Assembly (NCBI GenBank): GCA_034521495.1
Contig: JAXHMK010000015.1
Coordinates: 81,564 to 145,563, forward strand
Direction of reading: 5' to 3'
DNA from: Balneolaceae bacterium
GTDB lineage: Bacteria > Bacteroidota > Rhodothermia > Balneolales > Balneolaceae
Length of the DNA stretch: 64,000 bases
Shown: positions 9,497-18,772 of the stretch, in pieces
Layout: each line of letters opens with the position of its first letter
Numbering within the stretch: the stretch's first letter is position 1
The notes under the pieces: generated by a model
Database searches by the model: none
Told to the model about the DNA's origin: nothing
Seen by the model: the letters and a program-made list of their open reading frames with translations, nothing else
Position numbers and translations under genes: made by a program

Positions 9497-9530
9497 AAAA
9501 AAAATCCGACATCGGAAACCGCGTCGGATT
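9497..9530 (-). terminator. Terminator-like hairpin in the carA leader (candidate attenuator)
   Basis: Read on the minus strand, AATCCGAC, a 12-base loop and GTCGGATT form an 8-bp stem running directly into eight T residues (positions 9504-9497). It lies ~46 bases upstream of the carA ATG. The only gene on the far side, cysE, is on the opposite strand, so this hairpin does not terminate an upstream gene on this strand. That placement fits leader attenuation of carAB. Confidence 0.6.
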
Positions 9531-9743
9531 GGGTGGTTAGAAATAAGGTAATAAATTTGGTCAGTTGAAGCGTGTTCATCAGCCCTTTTTAAAAGTTTAA
9601 GAAATGTAAGGAGTTTGTACTTTTGTTGAAAGTTGAATTTGAAAGAAATTTCTGTTCGTTTTGAATTATGGTGGTGGGCTCGGGCGAACTATCCCAAAAG
9701 TGTTTTGTGTTGTAGAGATGCTTAACTTTACAATGAAGATTAT

Positions 9744-10598
9744 TTGAACCAATTTATTTTGAAAGATTTAGACTCTTTTTACGACCAACTGCTGATGGCG
9801 AATATTGAGGCATCGGAATGCCCGCCTCCTGAAATGGTCATTCGTTTTTTTGAAGATATTCTTGAACTTCTTTTTCCTGAATTTTCGTATGAGCGGCTGC
9901 TTGAGAAGGAAGCAATTATAGAGAAAGTAAACGAGGAGAAAGGTACTCTCCAAAAAATATTGGAGCATAATCAGGAATGTATTAAAAACGATACAGGAGG
10001 CGTTGAAGATAAGTTTTTTGAACAACTTCCTGAGATTCGCAGGAAATTGGTGAACGATATTGATGCTATCTATCGTGGCGACCCCGCGGCAAAAAACAGG
10101 GCAGAAGTGATCAGAACCTACCCGGGCTTTTATGCATTAGCCGCGTACCGGATTGCCCATCAACTCCTGGATTTAGGAGTACTTTTGATTCCCCGAATTA
10201 TCTCGGAATATGCCCATCGCCAAACCGGAATTGATATCCATCCCGGCGCAAAAATTGATGAACATTTTTGCATCGATCACGGAACCGGGGTTGTGATTGG
10301 TGAAACGTCTGTCATCGGTTCGAATGTTAAAATATATCAAGGTGTAACACTCGGCGGGTTGAGTGTAAAGAAGGAGGATGCCAGCAAAAAACGCCACCCA
10401 ACCATCGAAGATAATGTGGTAATTTATGCAGGTGCCTCCATCCTGGGTGGAGAGACAGTAATTGGAGAGGGAAGTATTATCGGTGGAAATGTGTGGCTGA
10501 CCCGCAGCGTACCGCCGAATACAAAAATTTATTACAAAGCAAGCATGACGGATTCCTCCGGCAAAACGGATATGATTACGTTTAAGCAGGAAAGCTGA
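9744..10598 (+). CDS. cysE: Serine O-acetyltransferase
   Basis: Transfers acetyl from acetyl-CoA to L-serine, the first committed step of cysteine synthesis. The 284-residue protein has an N-terminal helical domain (residues ~1-150) and a C-terminal left-handed beta helix of hexapeptide repeats: IDIHPGAKI, IDHGTGVVIGETSVIGSNV, the acceptor-site loop YQGVTLGGLS, and VVIYAGASILGGETVIGEGSI. The listed start is a TTG (MNQFILKDL); an in-frame ATG at 9795 is possible but would remove part of the first helix. cysM follows on the same strand after a repeat-containing gap of 157 bp. Confidence 0.92.
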   Translation: MNQFILKDLDSFYDQLLMANIEASECPPPEMVIRFFEDILELLFPEFSYERLLEKEAIIEKVNEEKGTLQKILEHNQECIKNDTGGVEDKFFEQLPEIRRKLVNDIDAIYRGDPAAKNRAEVIRTYPGFYALAAYRIAHQLLDLGVLLIPRIISEYAHRQTGIDIHPGAKIDEHFCIDHGTGVVIGETSVIGSNVKIYQGVTLGGLSVKKEDASKKRHPTIEDNVVIYAGASILGGETVIGEGSIIGGNVWLTRSVPPNTKIYYKASMTDSSGKTDMITFKQES

Positions 10599-10625
10599 GT
10601 GTGGGAAATTCCAAATAACAAGTAT

Positions 10626-10718
10626 CAAACTACAAACATATTCTGTCATCCTGAACTTGATTCAGGATCTCCGATCGAAAGTTAAGTATAGAGATTCTGA
10701 GTCAAGCTCAGAATGACC
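10626..10718. repeat. Palindromic repeat between cysE and cysM
   Basis: CTGTCATCCTGAACTTGATTC at the left mirrors GAGTCAAGCTCAGAATGAC at the right, with inner arms GGATCTCCGAT and ATAGAGATTCT. It resembles the inner part of repeat family A (TTGATTCAGGATCTCC) but lacks the GGCTTTGCAAAAC ends. No gene is present in the gap. Confidence 0.65.
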
Positions 10719-10755
10719 TATTTAAATTAGTCAGTATCAAAAAACGATTTAAGCC

Positions 10756-11634
10756 ATGAATATCGAAGATCTTATTGGAAACACACCGCAGGTAAAACTG
10801 GAAAACATCCCGGTTAAAAAAGATGTGACGATTTTCTGTAAGCTTGAAGGCCATAACCCCGGGGGAAGTGTAAAAGACCGGGCCGCCCTGGGAATGATCA
10901 ATGGAGCGTTGGAGCGTGGTGATGTAAAACCCGGAGATACTCTTGTAGAAGCTACCAGTGGTAACACCGGAATTGCGCTGGCGATGATTGCCGCTATGAA
11001 AGACCTGAAGATGAAATTAATTATGCCTGAAAACGCTACCGAGGAAAGAATCAAATCGATGAGAGCGTTCGGAGCGGAAGTAATACTGACACCAGCCGAA
11101 AAAACGATTGAATACTCTCGTGATCTGGCCCAGCAAATGGCAGATGAAAAGGGCTATTTCCAGCTCAATCAATTTGCCAATCCCGATAATTACAAGATGC
11201 ACGAAAAAACCACCGGTCCCGAAATATGGAGAGATTCCGATGGAAAAATTACACATTTTGTCTCGGCTATGGGTACTACAGGTACCATAATGGGTGTTTC
11301 ACGATTCCTGAAATCACAAAATTCTGAAATTAAAATTGTGGGTACACAGCCAACCGAAGACTCCTCCATTCCGGGTATTCGAAGATGGTCGCCCGAATTT
11401 CTGCCCGATATTTTTGAGGCAGATCGTGTTGATCAAACGGTTGATGTAAGCCAGGAAGAATCCACCGAGATGGCCCGCCGAATGGCCAAAGAAGAGGGAA
11501 TCTTTGCCGGAATGAGCAGTGGTGGTGCGTTAGCTGCAGCCCTGAAAGTTGCCGATGAAATTGACGAGGGAGTGATTGTTTGCATCACCTGCGACCGTGG
11601 GGATCGGTATTTGAGTTCGTCGCTGTTTGAGTAG
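10756..11634 (+). CDS. cysM: Cysteine synthase B (O-acetylserine sulfhydrylase)
   Basis: A PLP enzyme that makes cysteine from O-acetylserine and sulfide or thiosulfate. The PLP lysine is Lys40 in PGGSVKDRAAL; the substrate loop TSGNTGIALAM and the glycine loop SAMGTTGTIMG are also present. The C-terminus CDRGDRYLSSSLFE and the 292-residue length favour CysM over CysK. With cysE just upstream it forms a two-gene cysteine synthesis unit. Confidence 0.92.
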   Translation: MNIEDLIGNTPQVKLENIPVKKDVTIFCKLEGHNPGGSVKDRAALGMINGALERGDVKPGDTLVEATSGNTGIALAMIAAMKDLKMKLIMPENATEERIKSMRAFGAEVILTPAEKTIEYSRDLAQQMADEKGYFQLNQFANPDNYKMHEKTTGPEIWRDSDGKITHFVSAMGTTGTIMGVSRFLKSQNSEIKIVGTQPTEDSSIPGIRRWSPEFLPDIFEADRVDQTVDVSQEESTEMARRMAKEEGIFAGMSSGGALAAALKVADEIDEGVIVCITCDRGDRYLSSSLFE

Positions 11635-11779
11635 GTGTGGCCAAAGCCATCTAAATGTCGAATGAATACGCGAAATTTTGCATTAATCGATGAGTTCAAA
11701 ATAACCTGCGACTGATCGGTTAACAGCCGATTGTTCTTACCTGATTGATAAGATTAACCTCTAATTTTTGAATCCATTC

Positions 11780-11817
11780 TGCTTTCAGTATAATCCTATG
11801 ATTTCAAACATAGAATT
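11780..11817 (+). promoter_or_regulatory. Possible operator upstream of the HipA-like kinase gene
   Basis: An inverted repeat CTATGATTTCAAACATAG lies at 11795-11812, immediately before the ATG at 11818. Autoregulated toxin or kinase operons often carry such a site over the promoter, but no DNA-binding partner is encoded next to it, so this assignment is tentative. Confidence 0.3.
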
Positions 11818-12651
11818 ATGATCTCAACCATTCAATCCATACAGTTTCTCAGGCAAGTTGGTGGAACATTTAATCGTCCCATTGAATCTATCTGCCGGGA
11901 TGATTCTGGATTGGAGGTGTATTATTTAAAGTATTTCAGAACAGGAAATGAAATTGAGGGATTGGTTGCAGAGGTAGTCTGCCACTTTTTGGCCCGAAAA
12001 ATGAATTTACTTACCCCGGATATTTCTTATGTAGAAATTGGCGATCATCCAATACCTGATGAGTTTGTCCACCCGGAACATCTATCCACCGGCAAAGTGG
12101 TGTTCGGATCTAAAAAAGCAGAAAAAGTTGACGAACTGACAAAATTAGAGTTTATTTTTAGTAAGCATGAATTTAACAGGCTGGAATATCCAATTCACCT
12201 TCTTCGTGTTGGGCTTTTTGATTTGTGGATTGGGAATAACGATCGCACGGAAGACAATTACAATCTGTTTTTAACCCGAGGGAAAAAACAAAAAATAGTT
12301 GTTTTTGATCATTTTGAAGCATTTAACAAAATAACTGAAAGTTCGTTTCGTGATGTAAATACTTTTATTGAGATCTATGAAAAAGGATTTTTGGGCTCGA
12401 AATATGCATATGAAATGTTGGGTTGGGTCTCAAAGGATGATCTAAATAGAGAAGTCGATGAGTTTGTGAGAAACATCCAAGGCTTAGATATTCCTGAAGA
12501 AATTGGAAAGATTGAAGAAACGTTTCCAGATAGTTGGGATATTGGAGCTGAGGTAACAGATTACATTGTTCGTTATCTATCTTCGGAGGATCGATTGAAC
12601 AATGTATTAGAAGAGGTAAACAATTATATAAAATACTTACCAGAAAAGTGA
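11818..12651 (+). CDS. HipA-like kinase (HipA_2-type)
   Basis: A 277-residue cytoplasmic protein with the layout of the compact HipA_2 family, related to the HipA serine/threonine kinase toxins but lacking their N-terminal subdomain. The N-terminus (IESICRDDSGLEVYYLKYF) holds the probable nucleotide-binding strands. The catalytic loop is LWIGNNDRTEDNYNLFL, with Asp142 and Asn147, and the metal-binding Asp164 lies in VVFDHFEAF. It overlaps the next gene at TGATG, so the two are translationally coupled. Related pairs are known in many genomes but poorly studied. It may act in stress or phage response; a toxin role is inference. Confidence 0.7.
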   Translation: MISTIQSIQFLRQVGGTFNRPIESICRDDSGLEVYYLKYFRTGNEIEGLVAEVVCHFLARKMNLLTPDISYVEIGDHPIPDEFVHPEHLSTGKVVFGSKKAEKVDELTKLEFIFSKHEFNRLEYPIHLLRVGLFDLWIGNNDRTEDNYNLFLTRGKKQKIVVFDHFEAFNKITESSFRDVNTFIEIYEKGFLGSKYAYEMLGWVSKDDLNREVDEFVRNIQGLDIPEEIGKIEETFPDSWDIGAEVTDYIVRYLSSEDRLNNVLEEVNNYIKYLPEK

Positions 12652-13511
12652 TGAAACCGTTCTACAGTGTATTATATCTAAAACCGGAATCTGTTTCTGA
12701 GGAAAAGATTGCCGTTGGATTGTTCTTAAAAATAGAGGACAAGTCGATCTTCGAGTATTCAGGTCGAAAATTAAAAGTGGCTTCAAAAATTATTGAATCT
12801 GAAGTTGTGGATTCAATTGAAAAGAAACTAAAGAACATCAAGAAAAAAATTGGTTCCCTCTCCAATAACGAAAATCAGATGGAAGCTTTTGATGTTGAAC
12901 CATTTACGATTTCATATTTTGATTACCTGAGTAGATACGCGAATAATTTATTAGTCTATTCAAAGCCGTCGGAGAATATTGGTGATTTCACGAAGCGAGA
13001 TTTTAGTTCTCTATTTAAACTTACCGTCGATAAAACGTTTGAAGAGGAAAAGGAAGAAACTGTTTCATACAGGGAGATCGTAAGAGACAAACTTCAAAAA
13101 TCGGTGATCTCTGAACGTGTAGATATTCGTTATAGAGTCCCCAAAAACAGAGTAAAAAGCATCTATAGAAATCATGAAGTAGATTACATTGGTGTAAATG
13201 GAAGCATCGTTTCAGGGAATAGCATTGATACAAGAATAGACCCGTATTCTCTTGAAAATAAGATTTATCTGCTACGTGCTTTGATAGATGGTCTTTTAGA
13301 TTTATCTGAATCCTACGATATGAAAGATGGTGGACATCACATCATTTTTTATAACGAACCTGAAGAGAGAAAACAGAAAGATATTCTTCACGATGCTCTT
13401 AATGATGAAACAAGTAAGTTTTTTTTAAAACCTTGGGATGAGTTTGAAAGCATTGAAAAATGGATTATTGAAAATGATGTAAAAAAATTCAGTGAGTTTA
13501 TTTCAAAATAG
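12651..13511 (+). CDS. Partner protein of the HipA-like kinase (possibly DUF3037-like)
   Basis: A 286-residue soluble protein whose start (MKPFYSVLYLKPESVSEEKI then VGLFLKIED) recalls the first strands of DUF3037 proteins, which are often encoded beside HipA_2 kinases. The rest is mixed helix and strand with no motif I recognise. ATG 12651 overlaps the previous stop by one base (TGATG), the classic sign of coupled translation; a GTG one codon earlier is the alternative. The strict pairing suggests it is the kinase's substrate, inhibitor or activator. Base composition is AT-rich compared with cysM next door, consistent with acquired DNA. Confidence 0.6.
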   Translation: MKPFYSVLYLKPESVSEEKIAVGLFLKIEDKSIFEYSGRKLKVASKIIESEVVDSIEKKLKNIKKKIGSLSNNENQMEAFDVEPFTISYFDYLSRYANNLLVYSKPSENIGDFTKRDFSSLFKLTVDKTFEEEKEETVSYREIVRDKLQKSVISERVDIRYRVPKNRVKSIYRNHEVDYIGVNGSIVSGNSIDTRIDPYSLENKIYLLRALIDGLLDLSESYDMKDGGHHIIFYNEPEERKQKDILHDALNDETSKFFLKPWDEFESIEKWIIENDVKKFSEFISK

Positions 13512-13539
13512 GGAGATAAAACGGATACTAATATTTGAT

Positions 13540-14538
13540 GTGAAAACATTTCTAAATCTTCTTCCAATTTTACTTACTGTCTCTTTCATCTCCTGCAATC
13601 CGGCAGACGATGAAAGTAATCAAAGAGATAAGATAGAACCTGAACCCGTCCAAGAGTTTATCCTCGATGCAGATACCGGCAATGAACTGGATGATCTGTA
13701 TGCGATCGTTCGCACGATCATTGATCATGAAGTAACGGTTACGGCGCTTACATCGGCTCATTTTAACAATCCACAGTTGGTTACGGATTCGTTATGGCAT
13801 ATTTATGAGACAGAGAATATTAATACGGTTCAGATCTCTCAGGAGATCAATGAGAATCTCCTGGAAACGTTAAACAGAACAGATATCCCGCATCCAACCG
13901 GGGCGGATCGAATGGTTGGGTACGCCTGGGGTTATTATGAAGGGGCTCAAATTCCGGAATCGCCGGCAACAGATTTCATCATAGAACGTGCAAGAGAACA
14001 CAGTTCGAGTGATAAACTAAATATTGTAACTGTCGGAGCTGTAACAAATGTAGCAGCGGCGTTGTTACAAGAACCCCCGATAGCAGAAAACATCAGGTTA
14101 TTTTCTCTGAATATGCGGTATGATGAAGATTACGAAGCCTGGAACAAGAACTCTTTCAATGCCAGAAATGACATAAACGGACTGGATTTAATTCTTGAGA
14201 ATGAAAAATTGGAGCTCTACATCATTCCGGGAAATGTGTCCCGCACGTTAACATTTCAAAGAGAAGAAACACTTGAGAGATTGAGTGAATGGGATCATCC
14301 AACGGTTGACATTCTTGAGCAACGATGGGATGAGGTAAGCGCAGGCGATAGCTGGATTATGTGGGACCTGGCATTAGTGGAGGCTATAATTCACCCGGAA
14401 TGGGCTACATTTGAAACCGTTTCTGCACCACCAGAGAATGGAAGCCGGGAGATCTTCATGATTTCGGATATTGATGAAGATCAAATGAGAGATGAGTTCT
14501 GGCGATTAATGAATGAGTATTTTGATAATGGTTCATAA
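13540..14538 (+). CDS. Nucleoside hydrolase lipoprotein
   Basis: A member of the inosine-uridine-preferring nucleoside hydrolase family, which splits the N-glycosidic bond of nucleosides with a calcium ion. The metal-binding motif DADTGNELDD is visible near residues 43-52 and a downstream NIVTVGAVTNVAAAL strand fits the fold. With GTG 13540 as start the N-terminus is MKTFLNLLPILLTVSFISC, a lipoprotein signal with Cys19. An upstream GTG at 13492 would add residues before the signal and is less likely. The export signal suggests extracellular nucleoside salvage or degradation of another N-riboside. It faces the MFS gene, and a terminator lies between them. Confidence 0.8.
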   Translation: MKTFLNLLPILLTVSFISCNPADDESNQRDKIEPEPVQEFILDADTGNELDDLYAIVRTIIDHEVTVTALTSAHFNNPQLVTDSLWHIYETENINTVQISQEINENLLETLNRTDIPHPTGADRMVGYAWGYYEGAQIPESPATDFIIERAREHSSSDKLNIVTVGAVTNVAAALLQEPPIAENIRLFSLNMRYDEDYEAWNKNSFNARNDINGLDLILENEKLELYIIPGNVSRTLTFQREETLERLSEWDHPTVDILEQRWDEVSAGDSWIMWDLALVEAIIHPEWATFETVSAPPENGSREIFMISDIDEDQMRDEFWRLMNEYFDNGS

Positions 14539-14571
14539 AAAACCCAATCACAGCTTTCGCCATGATTGGGT
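14537..14571 (-). terminator. Intrinsic terminator of the MFS gene
   Basis: On the minus strand, ACCCAATCA and TGATTGGGT form a 9-bp stem around a 12-base loop followed by six T residues (14542-14537). It lies between the converging nucleoside hydrolase and MFS genes; the plus-strand side has no T-run. Confidence 0.75.
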
Positions 14572-14666
14572 GATAAGTGATCATAAAATTTGAAAGTCTG
14601 CTTTTTCAGAACCAATCCCGACGACTGTTGGGCATGAAACTCTGAAAGGTTGACTCTAAATTCAGA

Positions 14667-15717
14667 TTAATCCTCAGCCATTGCTTGTCTTTCAAGGCGT
14701 TCAACTTTATATCCGCCGCGTCGCTTATCCCGGATAAACCAGAAAATAAACACAATACCGGTGAAGAACGCGAGTGGTGAAACCCAGAGAAATGCCATTC
14801 TTCCGCCGTAGTTGTCAGCCGGGGCAAGAACAGTGGAAGCTTCAGAAATGAGTTCCTGTTCCTGCTCAATTCCCGAATCGATAAGGGCCCTAAGGGCATT
14901 TCCTGTAATATTTCCGGCAAATTCTCCATTTTCGCGATAGTATGCCAGGGCTTCTTCACTCCGTTCAAGTACATTTCGGGCATCAGCTTCCCTGTAACCG
15001 AGTTCAGCTAAAGCTTCGGCACCAGCTGCATCTTCAGCCATCTGTACATACTCGGGGAATTCTTCTTCAACCTGCTCAAGAATTTGAACTGTGGCTTGTT
15101 CATCAAGTGCTTCCGGAAGGTAGCTGTCGGCAATTTCTCCGATCAGAGCATTTGCCACGCCGCCTCCGAAGAATCCCATACCAAGCAGCAATACAATACC
15201 GAGTGAACCGGCTTTTGGAAACTGCTCACTCATCAACCCGAGCATTGTGGGTACAAAAAAGGCGATTCCGAATGCGTAAAGTGCTCCGGCAATCATCAAC
15301 GGAACAATTCCTGTTTCGATTAAGCCAAACATTACAAGTCCGATACCGGTTAGGAAGGATGCCACCAGAAGCATTCCAGTAGGGGTGAGTTTCTCAACAA
15401 AGGGTTCGGCATAAAAACGAAGCAAGAACATCAAACCACTAATCCAAACCAGTACCAGGATTCCATGGAGACCGGCAGACTGAAGTACATCGGGAATCCA
15501 GCGCATAGGGCCCATCTCCATGGCGAGGGTTAAAATGGTCAAAAAGATAATTCCCAAAACAGGCAGAGTTGTAAACGTGTATTTGACCATCTCGCTGGGC
15601 GGGATACCTGCTTCGGCTGTTTCGGTTTTTGGAAATTTTCGTGGAAACAGAAGCCATCCGTAGATCAAAATTGGAATATAGACGACTGCAATTTGAGCGG
15701 TCCAGTGTCCAACATTA
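14667..15717 (-). pseudogene. MFS transporter, C-terminal part (gene split by IS)
   Basis: The downstream part of a major facilitator transporter, about 350 residues with six or seven hydrophobic helices. It also has an unusually large hydrophilic insert (residues ~210-310 of the fragment, rich in Glu and Ala) before the last two helices. The reading frame starts inside the IS end, but MFS sequence begins after the target duplication, reading VGHWTAQIAVVYIPILIYG. Joined to the segment ending GPINV at 17456 it restores one gene of about 525 residues. Sequence character resembles sugar MFS transporters; substrate unknown. No in-frame start of its own suggests activity. Confidence 0.8.
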
Positions 15718-17455
15718 GTGTCTGTTGCACAACACTGGGTTGAATTTTTGCTGATTTCCATGATGGGTTGCCATACTTATGAATGTGTCAGGCCCAGGAC
15801 CGGTTTTCCTGTTAAAAAACTCCACAGGGCATTCTTGTGAAGGTTACAAGCCCCAAAAAGGTCGAAAACAGACCTCACCATCGAACAGGCCCCGCCCTGT
15901 GGTGATTTGCCCGCTTGTTTGAGCCATTTCCTCAAATTAAAGGCCGCCGAGGCCATCATCACGTGCTTGGTGGCGGCCGCTTTGCCACGCGCGAAGGTTT
16001 TTCTCATGGCATTGTGATGGACAAGAGTGCCAAAAACCGGCTCCACAATCCCCTTTCGTTTGGCCAGCATCCATCGGCCTTTATCGGTTTGCAAGCGTGC
16101 GTCCATGCGATCATAGAACTCTTTTCCGCTGCTGTGATAAAGGGTTTTGTAGGTTTTTTCACCCGACAGGCAGTCCCCACGTAACGGACAATCTGCGCAA
16201 TCGCCCACACGCGAGGTATAGGCTCGGTTGATGTATTTCCCGTGGCTTTTTCTCAATCCCTGAAAGGATAGTTCCGCCCCCTGCGAGCAGCGGTAACTAT
16301 CGCTGAGCGGATCGTAGAGGAAGCCTTCCCGCTCTGCTTTATATCCTGAAGGATTATTCATGTACGGAATAATCCCGGCGGCTTCACAAACCCGGAGGCT
16401 ATGATGGGTATTGTATTTGGAATCTGCCAGTACTTCGCTCAGCTGCAGATCGTAGGGGGCTAAATTCGCAAGACTCTGATTAAGCAGGTCCGGCAGGCTT
16501 TCGTGATCATTCAAATCGGCGTAATCGGCCAGGGCTGCTACAATCACCCCTTGGGCGGCATCCACGCTAATCTGCCCGTGATAATACATCTCGGTGGGCT
16601 TGTTGGGCTTACGGGCGATTCGGGCATCCGGGTCGCTGGTCGAACGGTGAGTTTTATTGGAACGTGTGCGTTTGACGGGGTTGTCCGGGGCTGGAATATC
16701 TACTGGGGTTAAGCAGCCGGAGGGCGAGGGCTGTTCCGTCCTCTTTTGTGAGGGAATATCTGTGGCCTCCTCTTGGTCAGAATTCTCTTCGACCACCTGC
16801 CGGCAATATTCGCTGGCGTCACTCATAATCACATCCCGGCTCATCGAGTCCACACTGGCATTGGCTTTGATCAGGGCGCTGTCGACCGCCTGACGTTTGC
16901 CGCTCACCATACCGGCATCCACACATAAGCCCAGCACCTGGCCAAATACATCCAAAAAAAGCGACTCCCCAAACAAGGCCCGGGTTCGCGAGAGGGTACT
17001 ATGGACCGGCAGAGCCTCGTCAATGTCATAGCCTAAAAACCACCGGCACCCCAGCGAATCCGAGCAGAACCGGCACAGCGCACGGTCTCCGGCGATGTTA
17101 TTGAGATAGCCGATCAGACACATCTTGAAAAAGACAACCGGATCAATGCTCTGCTGGCCGTCTTTGCCGTAATAGGTCCGGGTGCGCCTGTATAAAAACC
17201 GCAGATTCAGAGCTTGATCGATTCGGCGGTACATATGATCGGCCGGAACGGCATCTTCCAGAGAAAACTGGTAAAAGAGTTTAGAGGTACGTTGTTTTTT
17301 TCCTTGCATGGATTAAGATATGAAAAAGGGTAAACTAAATCTATCTATATTACTGTTATTATTTAAGATATGATTATTTTTTCCGCTCTGTAAATCATGC
17401 ATAAAAAATAAAAACTCAACACAATTAATTCAGATCTGCGTTGTGCAACAGACAC
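15718..17455 (-). mobile_element. Complete IS1182-type insertion sequence (1,738 bp)
   Basis: Both ends carry the 16-bp inverted repeat GTGTCTGTTGCACAAC, at 15718-15733 and as its complement at 17440-17455. The element is flanked by the 4-bp duplication ATTA (15714-15717 and 17456-17459). Removing the element and one ATTA restores the MFS frame GPINVGHWTAQ. It contains one intact transposase, so it may still be active. Confidence 0.92.
15777..17309 (-). CDS. IS1182-family transposase
   Basis: An intact 510-residue DDE transposase. The N-terminal DUF772-like domain shows DHMYRRIDQALNLRFL, QQSIDPVVFFKMCLIGYL and LPVHSTLSRTR. The catalytic core includes KRQAVDSALIKANAS (first Asp), a central region with LADSKYNT (second Asp), and a C-terminal RKGIVEPVFG (Glu), followed by the family's FNLRKWLK end. 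A Cys-rich stretch, CADCPLRGDC, typical of IS1182 enzymes lies before the last Glu. The gene fills the element and has no frameshift, in contrast to several host genes in this window. Confidence 0.93.
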   Translation of the reverse strand: MQGKKQRTSKLFYQFSLEDAVPADHMYRRIDQALNLRFLYRRTRTYYGKDGQQSIDPVVFFKMCLIGYLNNIAGDRALCRFCSDSLGCRWFLGYDIDEALPVHSTLSRTRALFGESLFLDVFGQVLGLCVDAGMVSGKRQAVDSALIKANASVDSMSRDVIMSDASEYCRQVVEENSDQEEATDIPSQKRTEQPSPSGCLTPVDIPAPDNPVKRTRSNKTHRSTSDPDARIARKPNKPTEMYYHGQISVDAAQGVIVAALADYADLNDHESLPDLLNQSLANLAPYDLQLSEVLADSKYNTHHSLRVCEAAGIIPYMNNPSGYKAEREGFLYDPLSDSYRCSQGAELSFQGLRKSHGKYINRAYTSRVGDCADCPLRGDCLSGEKTYKTLYHSSGKEFYDRMDARLQTDKGRWMLAKRKGIVEPVFGTLVHHNAMRKTFARGKAAATKHVMMASAAFNLRKWLKQAGKSPQGGACSMVRSVFDLFGACNLHKNALWSFLTGKPVLGLTHS

Positions 17456-17974
17456 ATTAATCGGGCCTACACCTCCAATCTGGGTCATTATCCATCCAAG
17501 CAAACCACCTACAACGAGTCCGCCGGGGTAAAAGCTGTGAAAGAGATTCAGTTTCGTTGTTTTGTTGTCCGGGTAGAGAGCGGCTGTGAGCGGATTCCCT
17601 GCTACCTCAATCATACCGTTACCAACACCCATTCCAATAGCTCCCAGGAAAAGAATCCAGAAAGCGGAGGGGTCACCGGCAAAAAGGTATCCAATGAGAA
17701 ACAGAGTTACACCTGAGATGTGCCCAACAAATGCGCCGATCGTGGCTTTTTTGAGTCCAATCTTTTCCAGGAAAGGCCCAATAACGAGCAAAGAGATAGC
17801 CATACCCCAAAGTGCGGCACCTCCTATATAGCCCACATCGGCATTGGTGAGAATAAATTCATTTTTTAACTGACCAAGAATATTACTTACCAGGATAAAA
17901 GAGAATGCTGTAGGCAGTAGTGCCAGACAGATCCCGGCAAATAGCTTTTTCCGTTCTAAATCTTCTTTATTCAT
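17456..17974 (-). pseudogene. MFS transporter, N-terminal part (gene split by IS)
   Basis: The first 173 residues of the MFS gene: MNKEDLERKKLFAGICLALL, five or so hydrophobic helices, FLEKIGLKKATIGAFVGHI and FHSFYPGGLVVGG, ending at GPINV where the IS inserted. Translation runs on into the IS end to a stop at 17363. It is nearly identical to the second copy at 18252-18772, differing by only a few bases, so the duplication is recent. The fragment has kept its start and upstream region and could still be expressed as a truncated membrane protein. Confidence 0.85.
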
Positions 17975-18211
17975 GTTTTAATAGCCCCCATATTGGTTCA
18001 TGTTTGTTATTCATCAATGGTAATTGTGGATTAAAAATGAAGTTGGTTTGAAACTTCATATCATCGTCGAACAAGTGCAATCTGTACTTTTTAGAACTAT
18101 ACAAGCAACAGCAGAACTTTTTTCATTTGGGTGATTGTGTGGTTGACATCGACCCGTAATATGTATTTGAAACAAGAGCACTACTTCAAATAGCATGTTT
18201 GAAAGTATTTA

Positions 18212-18772
18212 TCACCCAATTCGCCCATTAATCTGCATATTTAAATTGAATACATTAATCGGGCCTACACCTCCAATCTGGGTCATTATCCATCCAAGCA
18301 AACCACCTACAACGAGTCCGCCGGGGTAAAAGCTGTGAAAGAGATTCAGTTTCGTTGTTTTGTTATCCGGGTAGAGAGCGGCTGTGAGCGGATTCCCTGC
18401 TACCTCAATCATACCGTTACCAACACCCATTCCAATAGCTCCCAGGAAAAGAATCCAGAAAGCGGAGGGGTCACCGGCAAAAAGGTATCCAATGAGAAAC
18501 AGAGTTACACCTGAGATGTGCCCAACAAATGCGCCGATCGTGGCTTTTTTGAGTCCAATCTTTTCCAGGAAAGGTCCAATAACGAGCAAAGAGATAGCCA
18601 TACCCCAAAGTGCGGCACCACCTATATAGCCCACATCGGCATTGGTGAGAATAAATTCATTTTTTAACTGACCAAGAATATTACTTACCAGGATAAAAGA
18701 GAATGCTGTAGGCAGTAGTGCCAGACAAATCCCGGCAAATAGTTTTTTCCGTTCTAAATCTTCTTTATTCAT
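18212..18772 (-). pseudogene. MFS transporter, duplicated and truncated N-terminal copy
   Basis: Identical or nearly so to the N-terminal 173 residues at 17456-17974, ending at GPINV and then running into 13 unrelated codons (FNLNMQINGRIG) at the duplication junction. It lacks more than half of the transporter and cannot be a working MFS protein. It keeps its own start and upstream region. Small third-position differences from the other copy show that they have begun to diverge. Confidence 0.85.

Noticed and set aside
15964..16200. Plus-strand open frames inside the IS
   Set aside because: They are reverse-strand shadows of the intact transposase.
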